From Azolla caroliniana (Eukaryota; Polypodiophyta): a stretch of DNA of 64,000 bases. Numbering within the stretch: the stretch's first letter is position 1; every line of letters starts with the position of its first letter. This document shows, piece by piece, positions 53,171 to 64,000 of the stretch. The notes under the pieces were generated by a model. That model made no database searches. It saw only the letters and a program-made list of their open reading frames with translations, and was not told where the DNA came from. The position numbers and the translations under genes are program-made. The stretch spans positions 8,432,001 through 8,496,000 of the forward strand of contig JBHGNT010000020.1 in NCBI GenBank assembly GCA_043228905.1, read 5' to 3'.

Positions 53171-53352
53171 AGCCGGACACAGAGCAGGATGGTTCCCGAC
53201 AACCGACATCAGTTCCTTAATGATCGGCTTCAACTGTTCCGACCCGATCAGTTCGGTCTTCTGCCTTCGGACCCTACCGACTGGAACAAAGCTGATGTGT
53301 CCGAGAACCTAAGTCTATACCTGTAATCTTAGATAACCCATGTATACGCCCA

Positions 53353-53363
53353 TTACGGGGGAG
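53353..53363 (+). other. Cop2 polypurine tract
   Basis: ACGGGGGAG directly before the 3' LTR at 53364. Confidence 0.75.
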
Positions 53364-53540
53364 TGTCGAATACATGTGTATAATGGACGTATTCACACTA
53401 TCCCGTTTTTGGCCATTTATGTAATTAGCATAAAGGGTAGTTGCCCTAAGTCGGTCCCTATATATAGTGACCTTGTAACCTCTTTGTGAGGTTGGATGTT
53501 GTATTATTGCTTTTGTGAAATAAAGAGTCTTTTGTGTGTG

Positions 53541-53571
<31 letters not shown>

Positions 53572-53655
53572 AACGATCTACATTCTGTCATACACAGAAA
53601 AAAACAGGAATCGAGTGCTTCTTGATCTTCCGCAAAGACGACCTTGCTTCCAACA
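53364..53655 (+). repeat. Cop2 3' LTR with CT microsatellite
   Basis: 292 bp; identical to the 5' copy outside the GT/CT repeat by eye. Confidence 0.92.
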
Positions 53656-53660
53656 TTTTT

Positions 53661-53735
53661 CTCCTTTGCACCCTTCCCACTTCTCTATCTTCTCAGTGTA
53701 AGTCGTTGTCTCTTAGTTGTCTCTTGTTGTGCAGA
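53661..53735 (-). repeat. Cop1 5' LTR, part after Cop2
   Basis: Resumes ctcctttg...cttctc...cttctcagtgt as in the solo-like LTR at 5473-5515, then similarity fades near 53730 where Cop3 begins. Confidence 0.6.
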
Positions 53736-54636
53736 CAAGCTCAACTGGATCCAAATTGACTGAATAAGCCGGAGTTGGATCAGAGTCCAGAATGGAGAAC
53801 CAGATCGGTGTTCGGATCGGTATCCGGAACCAAGAGCCGGAATTGATAACCGGATCGGATTGTAATCGGTAGGCCATTAGAGGCCTACGGTCCAAGCCTA
53901 GTATGTAGGCATATTTCTTGGAGTTAGTGTCAGTCACGTGTATGAGCATTGAAGTACATGTCGGTACTTTTGTTAATCCTTTTAAGGACTTGTATAAAAG
54001 TGTTCTCTGAACACATTGTATTTACAGAATGTTATTATTTTGAATTGAGTTTACTGTTCTACTCTCTCTGACTCTCCCGCGTACTCTGTGTATGTGACTA
54101 AGCTTTCCATTAAACCTGTGCATATTCTCTGTTTCTATCCGGTGAAGCCGGTTTTATCTACAAGCTTCCACACACTACTTTTTACATGGTATCAGAGCGC
54201 AAGGGTTGAGAACCTCTGTTGCTGACAAGCAATTTCCATAGACAAACCCTAACTTTCGAAAAAGCATAGATCGAAAAGAAAAGAAATGGACAGAGGGATG
54301 GCAACCTCACTCCTGGCAGAGAAACTCGACAAGAATAATTATGCATCTTGGTCTTAAAAGATGCACCAGTATATACTTGGACACGGATACTTGAGCTATG
54401 TCAAGGGAGAAAATGAAGTAGCACCAGATCCGGGACACAAGGACTTCCCGGTATGGGAAAAGGAGCTAGCAGAGTGTTGTACTGTCTCATGTCCTGTGCG
54501 CGTGACCAGATGCTCGACTACATCAAGGATGCAAAAACACCAAAAGAAGCTTGGGAGAATCTAAAGAAGATTTTCGCGACAACGGGACATGTTGGTTACC
54601 AACTACACCACCAAAATAAAGGAGATCTATAGCGCG
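53736..54636 (+). mobile_element. Copia remnant Cop3: 5' LTR, primer site, gag start
   Basis: Probable LTR from about 53736-53757 to 54188 (ends TTTTTACA), with TATAAAAG at about 53992. The primer site TGGTATCAGAGC lies at 54189-54200. Gag starts at 54284 (MDRGMATSLLAEKLDKNNYASW), has a stop at 54357 and a frameshift near 54470, and is interrupted at 54636 by Cop4. The exact LTR start is not fixed. Confidence 0.75.
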
Positions 54637-54737
54637 TGTTAGATATAATCAATGATCAACCCCAAGTTGTAAATCTATCCCCATATGTGCTCTTAGAGTG
54701 CACATTTTGTGATAGTGCCGCAAATGAGGATCTCTCT

Positions 54738-57190
54738 ACTATATGCCAGTAGTTGATGACTTCAGTAGAAAGATGTGGGTTTACTTCCTTCGGGAGAAGG
54801 CTGAAGTTTTTAAAATCTTCAAAAGATGGCGTAAGTTTGTCGAGCGGGAGTTCGAAAAATTAGTGAAGGAGGTACGCTTTGATCAAGGTGGAGAATTCTT
54901 ATCAATAGAATTATGCGAATATTGCAAAGATAATGGAATTATGCGCCAACTTACAATTGCCAACACCCCACAACAAAATAGCGTTGTCGAACGTCGAAAC
55001 CGAACAATTATCGAGATGGCTAGGTGTATGTTGAAGGCACAAGTGCTGCCCGACCCATTTTGGGCTGAAGCAGTGAATACAACAATTTACATCCTCAATT
55101 GAAGCTACATGAAGGCACTTCAAGGGAAAACACCCCAAGAAGCTTATTCAGGCAAGTAACTTTCAGTGCTGCACTTGAAAACCTTTGGGTGTACGTGTTA
55201 CGCACATGTTCCGGATGTGAGCAGAAAGAAGTTGGATGCTAAAAGCAAGAAGTGTATCTTTCTCGGATATAGTGAAGAGTCAAAGGCCTATCGACTCTAC
55301 GATCCAGAGGCAAGAAAGATATTGACAAGCCGCAATGTGGTGTTTGATGAGGAACGACCACAGCTAGATGAGAACAATGATTCTCAAGTTATCTCATCAA
55401 CCGAAGAAGTATTCCCCCCAATCCCGACCCACTGTCTAGAAAAGGAAGCTGAACCATCTGATGGTAATGGCTCGTTAGTTCAGCATATGCTAGTGCCACA
55501 TGTAAAGAAAATACCTAAGTGGGCTCAACAACTCTTCAATGACCGTACTCCTAAAGTTGAGTTTCTTGAAACTTCAACTGATGGATTACGAAGATCAAGA
55601 AGAATATAAGAACAAGGGAGAACCTCTGACCACATTGTCAACATGGCTCTGATGGTGGACATCATAGGCTCAGTGAGTGAGCCGACCTTGGTGGAGGAAG
55701 CCATGGACGGCCCGAAGTGGAAAGAACCGATGATATCAGAATACGATAACATCATGAAAAATGACATGTGGGAGTTGTTAGAGAGGCCAACAAAGAGGAA
55801 GGTGATGGGCACCAAGTGGGTGTGGAAAGTAAAGTATAAAGCTGATGGTTCTTTGGAGAAATTTAAGGCGAGGCTAATAACGCAAGGATACTGCCAAATT
55901 GAAGGGTTCGATGTACAAGAAACATTTGCCCCGACAACTCGCATGACAATAATTCGAATGGTCATAGCATTGGTTGCTCCAAGAGGATGGACGTGAAAAA
56001 TGGATGTCAAATCGGCATTTCTGAATGGGCATCTCAAGGAGGAGGTATACGTGACACAACCACCAGGGTTTGAGATGCCGAATTCAGGAAAAAAAGTCTA
56101 CAAGCTGAAGAAGGCGTTGTATGGTCTAAAGCAAGCATTGAGAGCTTGGAACAAGAGGATAGACAACTTCTTACAATCAATCGACTTTAAGCAATGTGCT
56201 TCGGATGCAAGTATGTATGTCAAAATGAAGGACGGGAAACAAGTCATCATCATCATTTACGTGGATGATCTAGTACTTACTGGTGACCATGAAGAGTGTA
56301 TTGGCCAAACATAAGAGTGTATTGGACAAACATAAGAGTGTTTGAAAACTGAGTTTGAAATGACAGACTTGGGGATTTTACACTATTTCCTTGGAATTGA
56401 AGTTTGGCAAACCTCGGTTGGCATCTTCATGTCACAAAGAAAGTACGCAATAGAGATCTTGAAGACCTTTGGGATGATGGACAACAAGTTGAAGTCGACT
56501 CCAATGGAGTCAAATTACAAGCTATCCCAAGAAGACCGACCTGTCACCAATGGTTGACATAAGGAAGTATAGACAGCTAGTAGGAAGTCTAATTTTCCTA
56601 TGCAGTACTAGGCCAGATATTTTCTTTGCAGTCGGTGTGGTGAGTCGATTTAGCAACAAGCCGAAGGAGACGCATTGGAAAGCTTCACTACGTGTATTAA
56701 AGTACATTGTGGGTACTTTAAATTACAGAATCTTCTACAAGCCAACAATTGACGAACTTAGTGCATATGGCGGCTCCGACTAGGCTGGAGATAGTGATTC
56801 CAGAAAATCAGTTTCTGGATATTGTTTTTCAATAGGCTCTAGAGTTGTTTCATGGAGTAGTAAAAAACAACCAACAGTGGCACTATCTTCAATAGAAGCA
56901 GAATACAAAGCAACATGCATAGCGGCATGCGAGGTAGTTTGGCTAAGAAGAATCCTTATGGATGTGGCGGTTCCAATAAGGACGACAACGGTATTGAGGT
57001 GTGACAATCAAAGTTGCATGACCATTGCCAAGAACCCCATATTTCATGCACGTACTAAACACATAGAGATTCAGTATTACTATGTGCAGGAGCTAATAAA
57101 TGATGAGATTGTGGAGCTTGAGTACTGTCGGATATCTTCACAAAGGCCCTTGGATCAGAATAGCTACAACAACACCTTCGACGACTAGGA
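54738..57190 (+). pseudogene. Cop4 integrase-RT-RNase H remnant
   Basis: Starts inside the integrase core: VVDDFSRKMWVYFLREKAEVF (54746), Asp in VRFDQGGEF (about 54880), Glu region QNSVVERRNRT (about 54980). RT region WVWKVKYKADG (about 55820), [11 protein letters not shown] (56002) and [11 protein letters not shown] (about 56258). Just after YVDD a 21-bp unit (agagtgtattgg...aaacata) is tandemly repeated and adds stops. RNase H follows with ARPDIFFAVGVVSRF (about 56610), SGYCFSIGSR-like (56812) and DNQSCMTIAKNP (57003). Stops and frameshifts at 55100, 55160, 55607, 55996, 56312 and 56557, among others. Confidence 0.85.
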
Positions 57191-57238
57191 GTTGGCCCAA
57201 TTCCAAGTGAACTCAATGGGTTGATCATTGAGGGGGTG

Positions 57239-57875
57239 TGTTAGATATAATCAATGATCAGCCCCAAGTTGTAAATCTATCCCCATATGTGCTCTTAGAG
57301 TGCACATTTTGTGATAGTGCCGCAAATGAGGAGCGACTAGTGTGCAACTCAACCATATGGGTCGATAAGGTGTTAATCTAGGAAACCATAGATGCGTAGA
57401 ACACAATGGATTTAGGAAAGAGCGAAATAGGTAATAGGATTGGCTAATCAAGTCAACTAGAATATTTTGTGGGCAAGTTACAATGTACTTAGTCTTGAAG
57501 TATGTGCCATTGACTTCAAGATAAGTACTATCTAGCACTAGCCTATATCTAGGGAGTTGGGTCTTATTAAATGACAAGTCAGTTGACAGAAAAGGAATAT
57601 CTCCACTACTATCAACTGACATGCACATTTAATGTTACACTTGGACCAAACAGAGAATATAATCCACTCTCTTACACAGTGGTGTATTGGTTATCAGTCC
57701 CCATTAATTTTGTAGTGAGCTGGTCCAGGTCCCATCTAAGCTCTAAGGTGTGAGCGCATGGGTGAACTACCATTGTGAGCTACTCTCACGTGTAATAGAA
57801 GTTTTGTTTTCATATATCCATCTCTGTGGTTGTAACTCTATATAGCTATCTAATCGATTCTCAATATTTCTAACA
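57239..57875 (+). repeat. Cop4 3' LTR
   Basis: 637 bp with 7-bp terminal inverted repeats TGTTAGA/TCTAACA and a purine tract directly upstream. Confidence 0.85.
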
Positions 57876-57958
57876 CGTGTCGGGGTCCATCAACGTGATG
57901 ATTGATGAAGACTAAATGGTCCAGATCTGCCTCGGTGTTCTAGCACAACTGTACAGAC
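57876..57958 (+). pseudogene. Cop3 gag, short right part after Cop4
   Basis: Reads GSINVMIDED, stop, MVQICLGVLAQLY, the usual continuation of the Copia gag block interrupted at 54636. It then joins minus-strand B4 gag at about 57958. Confidence 0.7.
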
Positions 57959-59097
57959 CGACGATTTGCACTCGGGAGAAGCCACTGTCCTTCTTCGACC
58001 TGCAATCGACTGCTTTGGCTTCGTCTCCGGGTGGTGCTCTCGTCAGTTGGCTGTGCAGGGTCTGAAACCGAATGATGAATTGTGGCACAGTCTCGTTCTC
58101 TTCTTGCCGGGTGGTGTAGAACTGCCCGGCCAATTCCCTTTGCTCAACTTGTCTGTGAAAAAGCCTGAGGAATTTGGCCTTCAAGGCATCGAATGTGGCA
58201 AAGCTGCCCGGTAAGTGCTTTGCGTGCCATCGGGCCGCCGGTCCTTCTAAGGTCATGCCGAATTCGGCGACTTTGGATCGTTCGGCTTCGGGCTCCGTCA
58301 GTCTTTGGGAGACATGGTTGGCTTCCCATGTTTGGAGGAATGCGTACACGTGTGCCTCCGCGTCGGGCTCATCCCGGTACTTTGGGTATGGGTACGACAT
58401 CGTGTCGTCCAACTGACTCTCCTGCCTTCTCCGCTCTCTGTCCGCTGTTGGCGTCGGTGTGAGAACCTTTGGTTCCTCCGCGGTTGGTGCCGGTATCCGC
58501 TCCTTCAGTTCCTCCGCGGGTGTTGCCGGTGTCCGGTCCTTTGGTTCCTCCGCGGGTGTTGTTGGTATCCGCTCCTTCGGTTCCTTCGCGGGTGTTGTCG
58601 GTATCCCGTCAGCCTCCCTCGGCGATTGCCAGTCACCGAACTCCAAGGTTATTTCTTCCTCTAGCTCCGATGTTACTGAGTCTTCCGACCACTCTTCCCC
58701 CCGGTCGTTTGGTGTGTCGTGGCTGCTTTTATACCGGGACGCAACGCTTCCGTCGCTTTCTGACTCCGCCTCAAGTGTTGCGAATGCTTCCGAGTCCCCG
58801 TCGCCCCCGGCGAGCGTCTGTAGTATCGTTTCCGCCTCTTGCAGGCTTGTTATGCTACTGCCTTCGTCGGGGACTTGCAGAACCCGGAACTGCAGTGCTT
58901 CTTCTGCGACTCTCCGAAGAGTTTTGGAGAATGACCGATCCCGCCGGATCTCGTCGACGGCTTGCTGCGGGGCTTCCCGTTGTTGCTCTCGTTCAGTGTA
59001 TCGTCTCCCTCGTTTGGTGATGTGGTCGTCGTTTGGTCTAGACATCCATCCCCCGGTTGTCCTCTGCACTTTGCAGGAATCGTGGTCGCCAAAATAG
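57959..59097 (-). pseudogene. B4 gag (family-B-like, minus strand), N-terminal two thirds
   Basis: ATG at 59045 overlapped by uORF ATG GAT GTC TAG (59049-59038). Reads MSRPNDDHITKRGRRYTEREQQRE, parallel to MTRPTHDL of B2; then RRVAEEALQ, an acidic region with tandem TPAEEPKERIP-type repeats (six units, about 58645-58450), DDTMSYPYPKYRDEPDAEAHV (about 58400) and capsid-like helices to HSQLTRAPPGDEAK. The frame leaves family-B homology near 58030-57960 and fuses with Cop3 sequence. Zinc knuckles, pol and ORF2 are gone. The part that remains is uninterrupted. Confidence 0.88.
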
Positions 59098-59488
59098 TGT
59101 TGTCGCCTGGCCGGACTAGCCTCAACATAGGTGTCTATCCGACACTTCTCCAAAGGGGTGGTAAGGATTGGATGCTAGGTTACACGCGTAAGATGATTAC
59201 AATTAAGCACATACGGTAAAACAATACAGAGATACAGATAAACACGCAATAATTCTATTTGTATTACTTCCGTCAAAAACCTTTACAAATCATCGGATCC
59301 TTTTATAGGCATCCGGCAAGGTTACAATCGGTGCGCTTAGGCAACCGGCATCCGAATCGGTCCGGATCCGGATCGGTACAACTGTACCGGATCCGTCCCT
59401 CCGAATAATAATTCTACTATTATTTACTTCCTATTATCCGATCCGACTCTGCCTTCCCACTTGTCCTTGCTCTTCTGACCGGTCAACA
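59098..59488 (-). repeat. B4 5' LTR
   Basis: 391 bp on the minus strand, TGTTGACCGGTCAG...GGCGACAACA, followed (59091-59080) by the primer site TGGCGACCACGA. Distinct from the B2/B3 LTR but with the same end wording. Confidence 0.82.
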
Positions 59489-59999
59489 TCTGCAAGGGTT
59501 TTTATAGATGATTTTGGCCATCAATAGTGCAAGGATGGGTCATCTAGAAACGTTGTGTGTGGATAATCTTTAGTATTTGATTTATGTATAATTTGACTAA
59601 GTCTATAATTTTAAGGGTATTAAATGTTTATCTTTGACTTCTACCTTCTAGAGTTATAACACTATTAAGTTTTAAAGTTTGATGTATTATATGTGATTAT
59701 ATTATAAAATTAGCATCTATGTCATTCTTGGCGTGGGCAACTATTTTTATCTTCTCCACAATTACGGTTCAAATGATTAAAGTTGCATATAATTCCATTC
59801 CGTTAATTTAGAATTTCACCAAAAACATGACATATGAAATATAAGGCTATTGATTTTCTTGACATAAAGTTATTTAGTTGAAATTTTTGCTATGTTTTAA
59901 GGAACCATGTACGCATGCGTGGTACCTTTTTGAAATTCTGCTAAAATAAGGCATATTTTAACATCTCCTCAAGATGTGAAAAAGAGAATGCGACATATT
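59489..59999. other. AT-rich stretch without recognisable gene
   Basis: No long frame, no repeat match within the window, no RNA gene recognised. It may be old inter-element DNA. Confidence 0.6.
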
Positions 60000-60270
60000 A
60001 CCTGTTTCAAATGTCCCGGTGTTTTAAGCCTTCTTGTCGGCCGGGTAACACATGGCACACCCGTGGGACAATACCTTGTACGTCGAACCCATTATCCGGC
60101 CCTGTTACGCTTCGTCCAAAATGTCCAGAATGCTTCGCTCCAGAATTTCCAATGGCTCGTCGAGAATCTGTTGTTGCTGTTGTGGTTGTTGTTCCGTTTG
60201 TGTCTCTGGCTGCTCCGTTTGTGCCTTCTCCGTTTGGGGTTGCGGCTCCGTTTGTCGTTCTGGCACCGGC
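60000..60270 (-). mobile_element. B5: 3' end of a family-B-like element (ORF2 end, hairpin, LTR start)
   Basis: Minus strand: ORF2 C-terminus 60270-60105 (Gln/Thr/Glu-rich, then LEILERSILDILDEA and TAA), parallel to the B2 end LETLEQSILDNLGEQ. The pre-LTR hairpin (60092-60063) follows, a 12-nt spacer, then LTR start TGTTACCCGGCC at 60050, kept for about 50 bp. The upstream part is cut by C2 at 60270; the rest of the element lies beyond the window, if present. Confidence 0.8.
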
Positions 60271-60716
60271 TGTCATGAACAGTACTGAGACAGAGAAGGA
60301 ATTAGTACTAAACGAAGGATTAGTACTATGAGAGGTGTGGAACTTCTTCGAGAGAAGGAAGAAGTTAGCGAGACAGAGAGAAAGAGAGAGATTGAGAGAG
60401 AGAGAGAGAGAGAGAGAGTGATGATAAGAAAGATATGTATTATATGAAGAGAATATACAATGGTGGCCAAAAGGCTTAAGACTGGCGTTGAACCAATTTG
60501 GTTCAACATAATGCCTAGTGCCCTCTTTTATAGTGTTTTCAGGAGTAATCCTGAAGCTTCTAGAATGTTCTAGAGAAATCTGGAATATACACTAATTTCC
60601 TATAATAATATGTGAATGAAAATAATATCCTACGTATTATAATGGATGATCTAATGGTCAAGAGCTCGACCCATATAACCTAAGGTCATGGGTTCGAGTC
60701 TTGCCATATCATGACA
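60271..60716 (-). repeat. C2 3' LTR
   Basis: 446 bp. Keeps TATA box, the 15-nt primer word and the box-B-like GGTTCGAGTCT, but the outer 7-bp stem of the tRNA-like segment is not kept. Contains a GA-rich microsatellite (about 60380-60418). Confidence 0.9.
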
Positions 60717-63700
60717 CTATCCCCCTTTTAAAACGACGAGTGTCACGAGTCGTCTTGGATTGAGAACCTGGTTTGTGTGGATATTGACGATGGAAGTCTT
60801 CAAGAAGAGCACGAGCATTGGTCACATTCTCGATCGGTTCCCAAGTACATTCGTTGGGGCTATAGCCTAGCCAATCGACTAGATAGTAGAGCTTGTTGCG
60901 AACAATCTTGGAATCAAGGATGGCGGCAACCTCGTACTTCGGCCCATCTTCAAACTCGATCGGGGGTGGAGGTTGGATAAGACGTCCTGGGATGGTGCTC
61001 TTGTGGTAGGGTTCGAGGAGAGAACTATGAAACACCGGATGTATCCGAAGTTGAGGAGGTAGATCGAGACGAAAAACGACATCATTAATATGTCCAATAA
61101 TACGGAAAGGACCTAATCGCCGATAATCTAACTTCTCACATGGACAAGTAGTCTTGATGTGTCGTCGTAGCAGCCACACCCGATCTCCAATATTAAAACT
61201 GGATGGAAGTCGATGACGATCCGCGTAGACCTTGTGTGTTTGTTGAGCTTGCTGGAGATGAGTAGATAAATCCGCTTGTATCTTGCGTAACTGCTCCAAA
61301 CGATCCTCCGCGCACGGATTTGTGGACACCTCTGGGGTTTCAAGTACACTCCACCGGGGGTGACATCCCGTATAAGCATAAAATGGCGTAACTTTAGTGG
61401 ATGCGTGGATAGAGTTGTTATAGGCAAATTTGGCGAAGTGGAGAATATCTGCCCAGTCATCTTGATGATAACTGAGAAAGCACCGCAGATATTGCTCCAA
61501 CGTTTGATTTGTTCGTTCAGCTTGGCCGTCGGTTTGTGGGTGGTAGCCGAAGGAGAGGTTACAAGTGACCTTGAGCATGTTAAAAATTTGCTTCCAGAAT
61601 TTTGACACGAACTGGGGTCCACGGTCGTTGATGATACTATCGGGAAGTCCATGATGCCGACATACTTCACGCATGACAATTTCGGCAGTGTCTTCACTGG
61701 AGATCTCCTTAGTACATGGCAAGAAATGAGCCATCTTCGTATATCGATCGACCACCGTTAGAATCACATTGAACCCCTTAGAGACTGGAAGATCTGTGAT
61801 GAAGTCTAGAGCAATGGATTGCCACGGCTTGCTTGGAATTGGTAATGGTTCTAATAAACCATATGGATGATGCCTTGGCATTTTCGCTCTGCAACATGTA
61901 TCACAAGTCTGAACAAAATCCTCGACAAATTGTCGCATACAAGGCCACAAAAATATTCGTTGTACTAAATGTAATGTTTTAGTACTACCAAAATGCCCAA
62001 CTGTATATGTGTCATGACAGTTTTGTACTACTCGAAGGCGGCAAGAACCATTAGGAACATACAAAAGTTCTTTAAAGAAGAGTAATCCATCATGGTATTT
62101 GAATTGCCGATAGTCCGTACCTGATGGTTGTGACTGTGAACACGACGCTCGAGAGGGATCAATTTGTGCTAGTATAGCTTGGGCGAACGCAACTGTCTTC
62201 GAGTCTTCACATATGGTATCGATAACGTAGGAATCCATAGGCATGTCAAAGATCTGTGTTGCTTGTAGTCGTGCCGGTCCCAAGATGACTTGTTTTTGGT
62301 TATCGAAAGTTGGCTCACTGGGACGGGGTGCTAGATACGAACGCTGTGATAATGCATCTGCCTTCCCTTGGTGCCTCCTCGGACGATATGAATTTTGAAG
62401 TCGAAACGCGTGAGGAAGTGGGCCCACCGAGCTTGACGTCGATTCAACACACGAGCATCCTGAAAGTAGGCAAGATTCTTGTGGTCACTAAATACGGTGA
62501 CTGGATGAGAGGATCCCTCCAGAAAATGCCTCCATTGCATAAAAGAATGCACTATTGCCAATAGCTCCTTATCATGAATTTCGTAGTTGATTTCGGCGGC
62601 GTCAAACTTGCGTGAGTGAAAAGCCACAGGATGTAGCTTCTCATCATTCCCATGTTGTGATAGAATGCTCCCCAATGCAAAATCCGATGCGTCAACTTCG
62701 ATAATGAATGGTTTTTCCGTATCGACATGAGCTAGAATTGGAGCCGATGTAAATGCCTTTTTAAGAATCTCGAAAGCCATGTCCATTTCTTTAGACTAGA
62801 TGAACGGTTGTCCCTTCTTGGTAAGTTATGTGAGAGGTAGAACGATCTTTGAGTAATCTTGTATGAACTTCCGGTAAAAATTGGCAAAGCCTAAGAAGCA
62901 TTGCACATCCCGCACCGAACGTGGAGTCTGCCATTCTACCACCGTTTTGACCTTAGCTGGGTCCATGGAGATGCCTTCTGACGAAATGATGTAGCCGAGA
63001 AATTCCACTTGGTTGCACCCGAAACTACATTTTTCCAGCTTTGCATACAGACCATGTTCTCGAAGTCATTTTAGTACTAATAGTACATGAGAATCATGTT
63101 CTTCTTGGGTCTTTGAATAAACCAGTAGATCATCCAAATAGATGATCAAACAATCATCCAATAGATCTCGGAATATATCATTAGCCATGTGTTGGAAGAC
63201 TGTCGGCGCATTAGTGAGGCCGAACGACATGACCGTATACTCGAAGCGCCCATATCTGGTGCGAAACGCGGTCTTCCATTCGTCTCCTGGTCGGATCCAT
63301 ACGAGGTTATATGCTCCCCGTAAGTCGATCTTCGTGAAGAACCTGGCACCATTGATCCATTCTAAAAGACTTGAGAAAAGGGGAAGAGCATACCTATTCC
63401 TGATTGTAACCTTATTCAAGCTACGGTAATCTACAACGAGACGAAGCGATCCATCTTTTTTTTTACGAAGAAAATGGGCGCGCCAGCTGGAGATTTCGAA
63501 GGCCGAATGAAACCATTTTCCAAATTCTCCTCTATATAGGCCCGAAGGACTTCTAGCTCGGTTGGTGACAAATTCTAGATCGGTCCCCATGGCGGCTCTT
63601 TTCCCGGTTGTAAATCGATGGGGCAATCGTACGGTTGATGATGAGGAAGTGTGTTGGCTTGTACTTTATCAAACACATCGGGAAGTTGAACGGTGGATTC

Positions 63701-63999
63701 TTCTTTAATGGTGCTGGAGGGGTTTACTGATATTGCAAAGAGGAACATTTCCTCCTTGCGCCCTTCTTTACGCAACTGACGTAGCGAAATGGTTGCCATC
63801 TTCTGAGTTGACCCTTGGGTTTGTCGACACCGGATTTCTCTTATTCTCCAATCTATGTCTGGGTTATGTAACTCGAACCACGGTAATCCTAAAACTATAG
63901 GATGTTCTGGGATACTGATAATATTAAATGATATTACACATGCTAAGTTATCTAGGACAATATTAATGGGCTCTGACTCTTCTATGATATTTCCGGAAA
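60709..63999 (-). pseudogene. C2 pol, degenerate: protease end to chromodomain
   Basis: Same order as C1 pol. [13 protein letters not shown] near 63150; RNase H EVDASDFALGS near 62690; integrase finger and core (62030-61540); chromodomain YEVAAILDSK...VDWLGY...TWEP (60945-60840). Breaks: a frame change near 63580, TGA near 63070 (CGA-to-TGA), TAA near 62826 (CAA-to-TAA), TAG near 62797 (TGG-to-TAG) and a 1-nt shift near 62400. The C1 stop codon is lost here by a base change, so the frame reads across the polypurine tract and stops a few codons inside the LTR (60711-60709). Confidence 0.9.
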
Positions 64000-64000
64000 C

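Larger units (their letters stand above)
48167..53655 (+). mobile_element. Intact Copia element Cop2, 5.49 kb
   Basis: LTRs 48167-48460 (294 bp) and 53364-53655 (292 bp) start TGTCGAATAC and end CCAACA. The only difference seen is the length and phase of a CT microsatellite. TSD TTTTT at 48162-48166 and 53656-53660. One uninterrupted polyprotein. Inserted in a Cop1 LTR. Confidence 0.95.
54637..57875 (+). mobile_element. Deleted Copia element Cop4 in Cop3 gag
   Basis: 3' LTR 57239-57875 (637 bp, TGTTAGA...TCTAACA, preceded by GAGGGGGTG). Only the first 94 bp of the 5' LTR remain (54637-54730), joined directly to integrase. Leader, gag and protease are deleted. No clean 5-bp target duplicate (GCGCG against CGTGT). 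Confidence 0.85.
60271..64000 (-). mobile_element. Degenerate chromovirus C2 (C1 family), partial
   Basis: 3' LTR 60271-60716 (446 bp), polypurine tract AAAAGGGGGATAG at 60729-60717, and pol to the window end. Inserted in B5 (left flank CCGGC; the other end is outside). Its LTR keeps TATAAAAG and the self-primer word (60502-60488), so the priming system is shared with C1. Confidence 0.93.

Noticed and set aside
54632-57880. Target-site duplication for Cop4
   Set aside because: Flanks are GCGCG and CGTGT; only CG is shared, so no duplication is claimed.

Overview
This window is plant nuclear DNA, most likely from a flowering plant. The evidence is a cellulose-synthase-like gene of the seed-plant CslB/CslH type with short GT-AG introns, Copia elements with the plant-type initiator-Met primer site TGGTATCAGAGC, and a dense nest of LTR retrotransposons. 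The species cannot be named from sequence alone. I saw no rRNA, CRISPR array, bona fide tRNA gene or prokaryotic operon structure. All element names below are local labels.

Layout. 1-4606 (+): 3' part of the Csl gene, with a 2.1 kb intron that carries an old LTR remnant. 4.7-6.6 kb: its 3' flank occurs twice, bracketing a solo-like Copia LTR. 6.6-8.4 kb: Copia remnant Cop5 (+). 8.4-9.6 kb: 3' end of a minus-strand gypsy element (M0). 9.6-36.1 kb: a nest of Ty3/gypsy family B. Old copy B1 is split by B2 (13832-23673, TSD GGAAT) and again by B3 (from 23973). B3 is split by the intact minus-strand chromovirus C1 (25925-31593, TSD GTTAT, LTRs identical by eye). 36.1-53.7 kb: minus-strand Copia remnant Cop1, split by gypsy element A (36250-45567, TSD TCCAC, LTRs differ at 2 of 458 sites) and by intact Cop2 (48167-53655, TSD TTTTT). 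53.7-58.0 kb: Cop3, split by the deleted Cop4. 58.0-60.3 kb: minus-strand family-B-like ends B4 and B5. 60271 to the window end: degenerate chromovirus C2 (minus).

Two systems stand out. First, C1 has no tRNA primer site. The predicted first 15 nt of its mRNA (30 bp downstream of a TATA box) are perfectly complementary to the sequence 2 nt inside the 5' LTR, which is the signature of Tf1/sushi-type self-priming. It also has intact gag and pol, a possible -1 frameshift site GTTAAAC, a chromodomain with its aromatic cage, and a tRNA-like box-B segment at the outer LTR end. Second, families A and B share an unusual architecture: a tiny uORF overlapping the gag-pol start codon (ATGGATG), three zinc knuckles split by a low-complexity linker, an extra 3' ORF (ORF2: conserved N-terminal domain, NLS-like patch, long coiled coil, conserved C-terminal module), and, where the polypurine tract should be, a covarying hairpin at a fixed distance from the 3' LTR.

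Insertion order inferred from nesting and LTR divergence: B1, then B2 (5 of 419 differences) and B3, then C1; Cop1, then A and Cop2; Cop3, then Cop4; B5, then C2.
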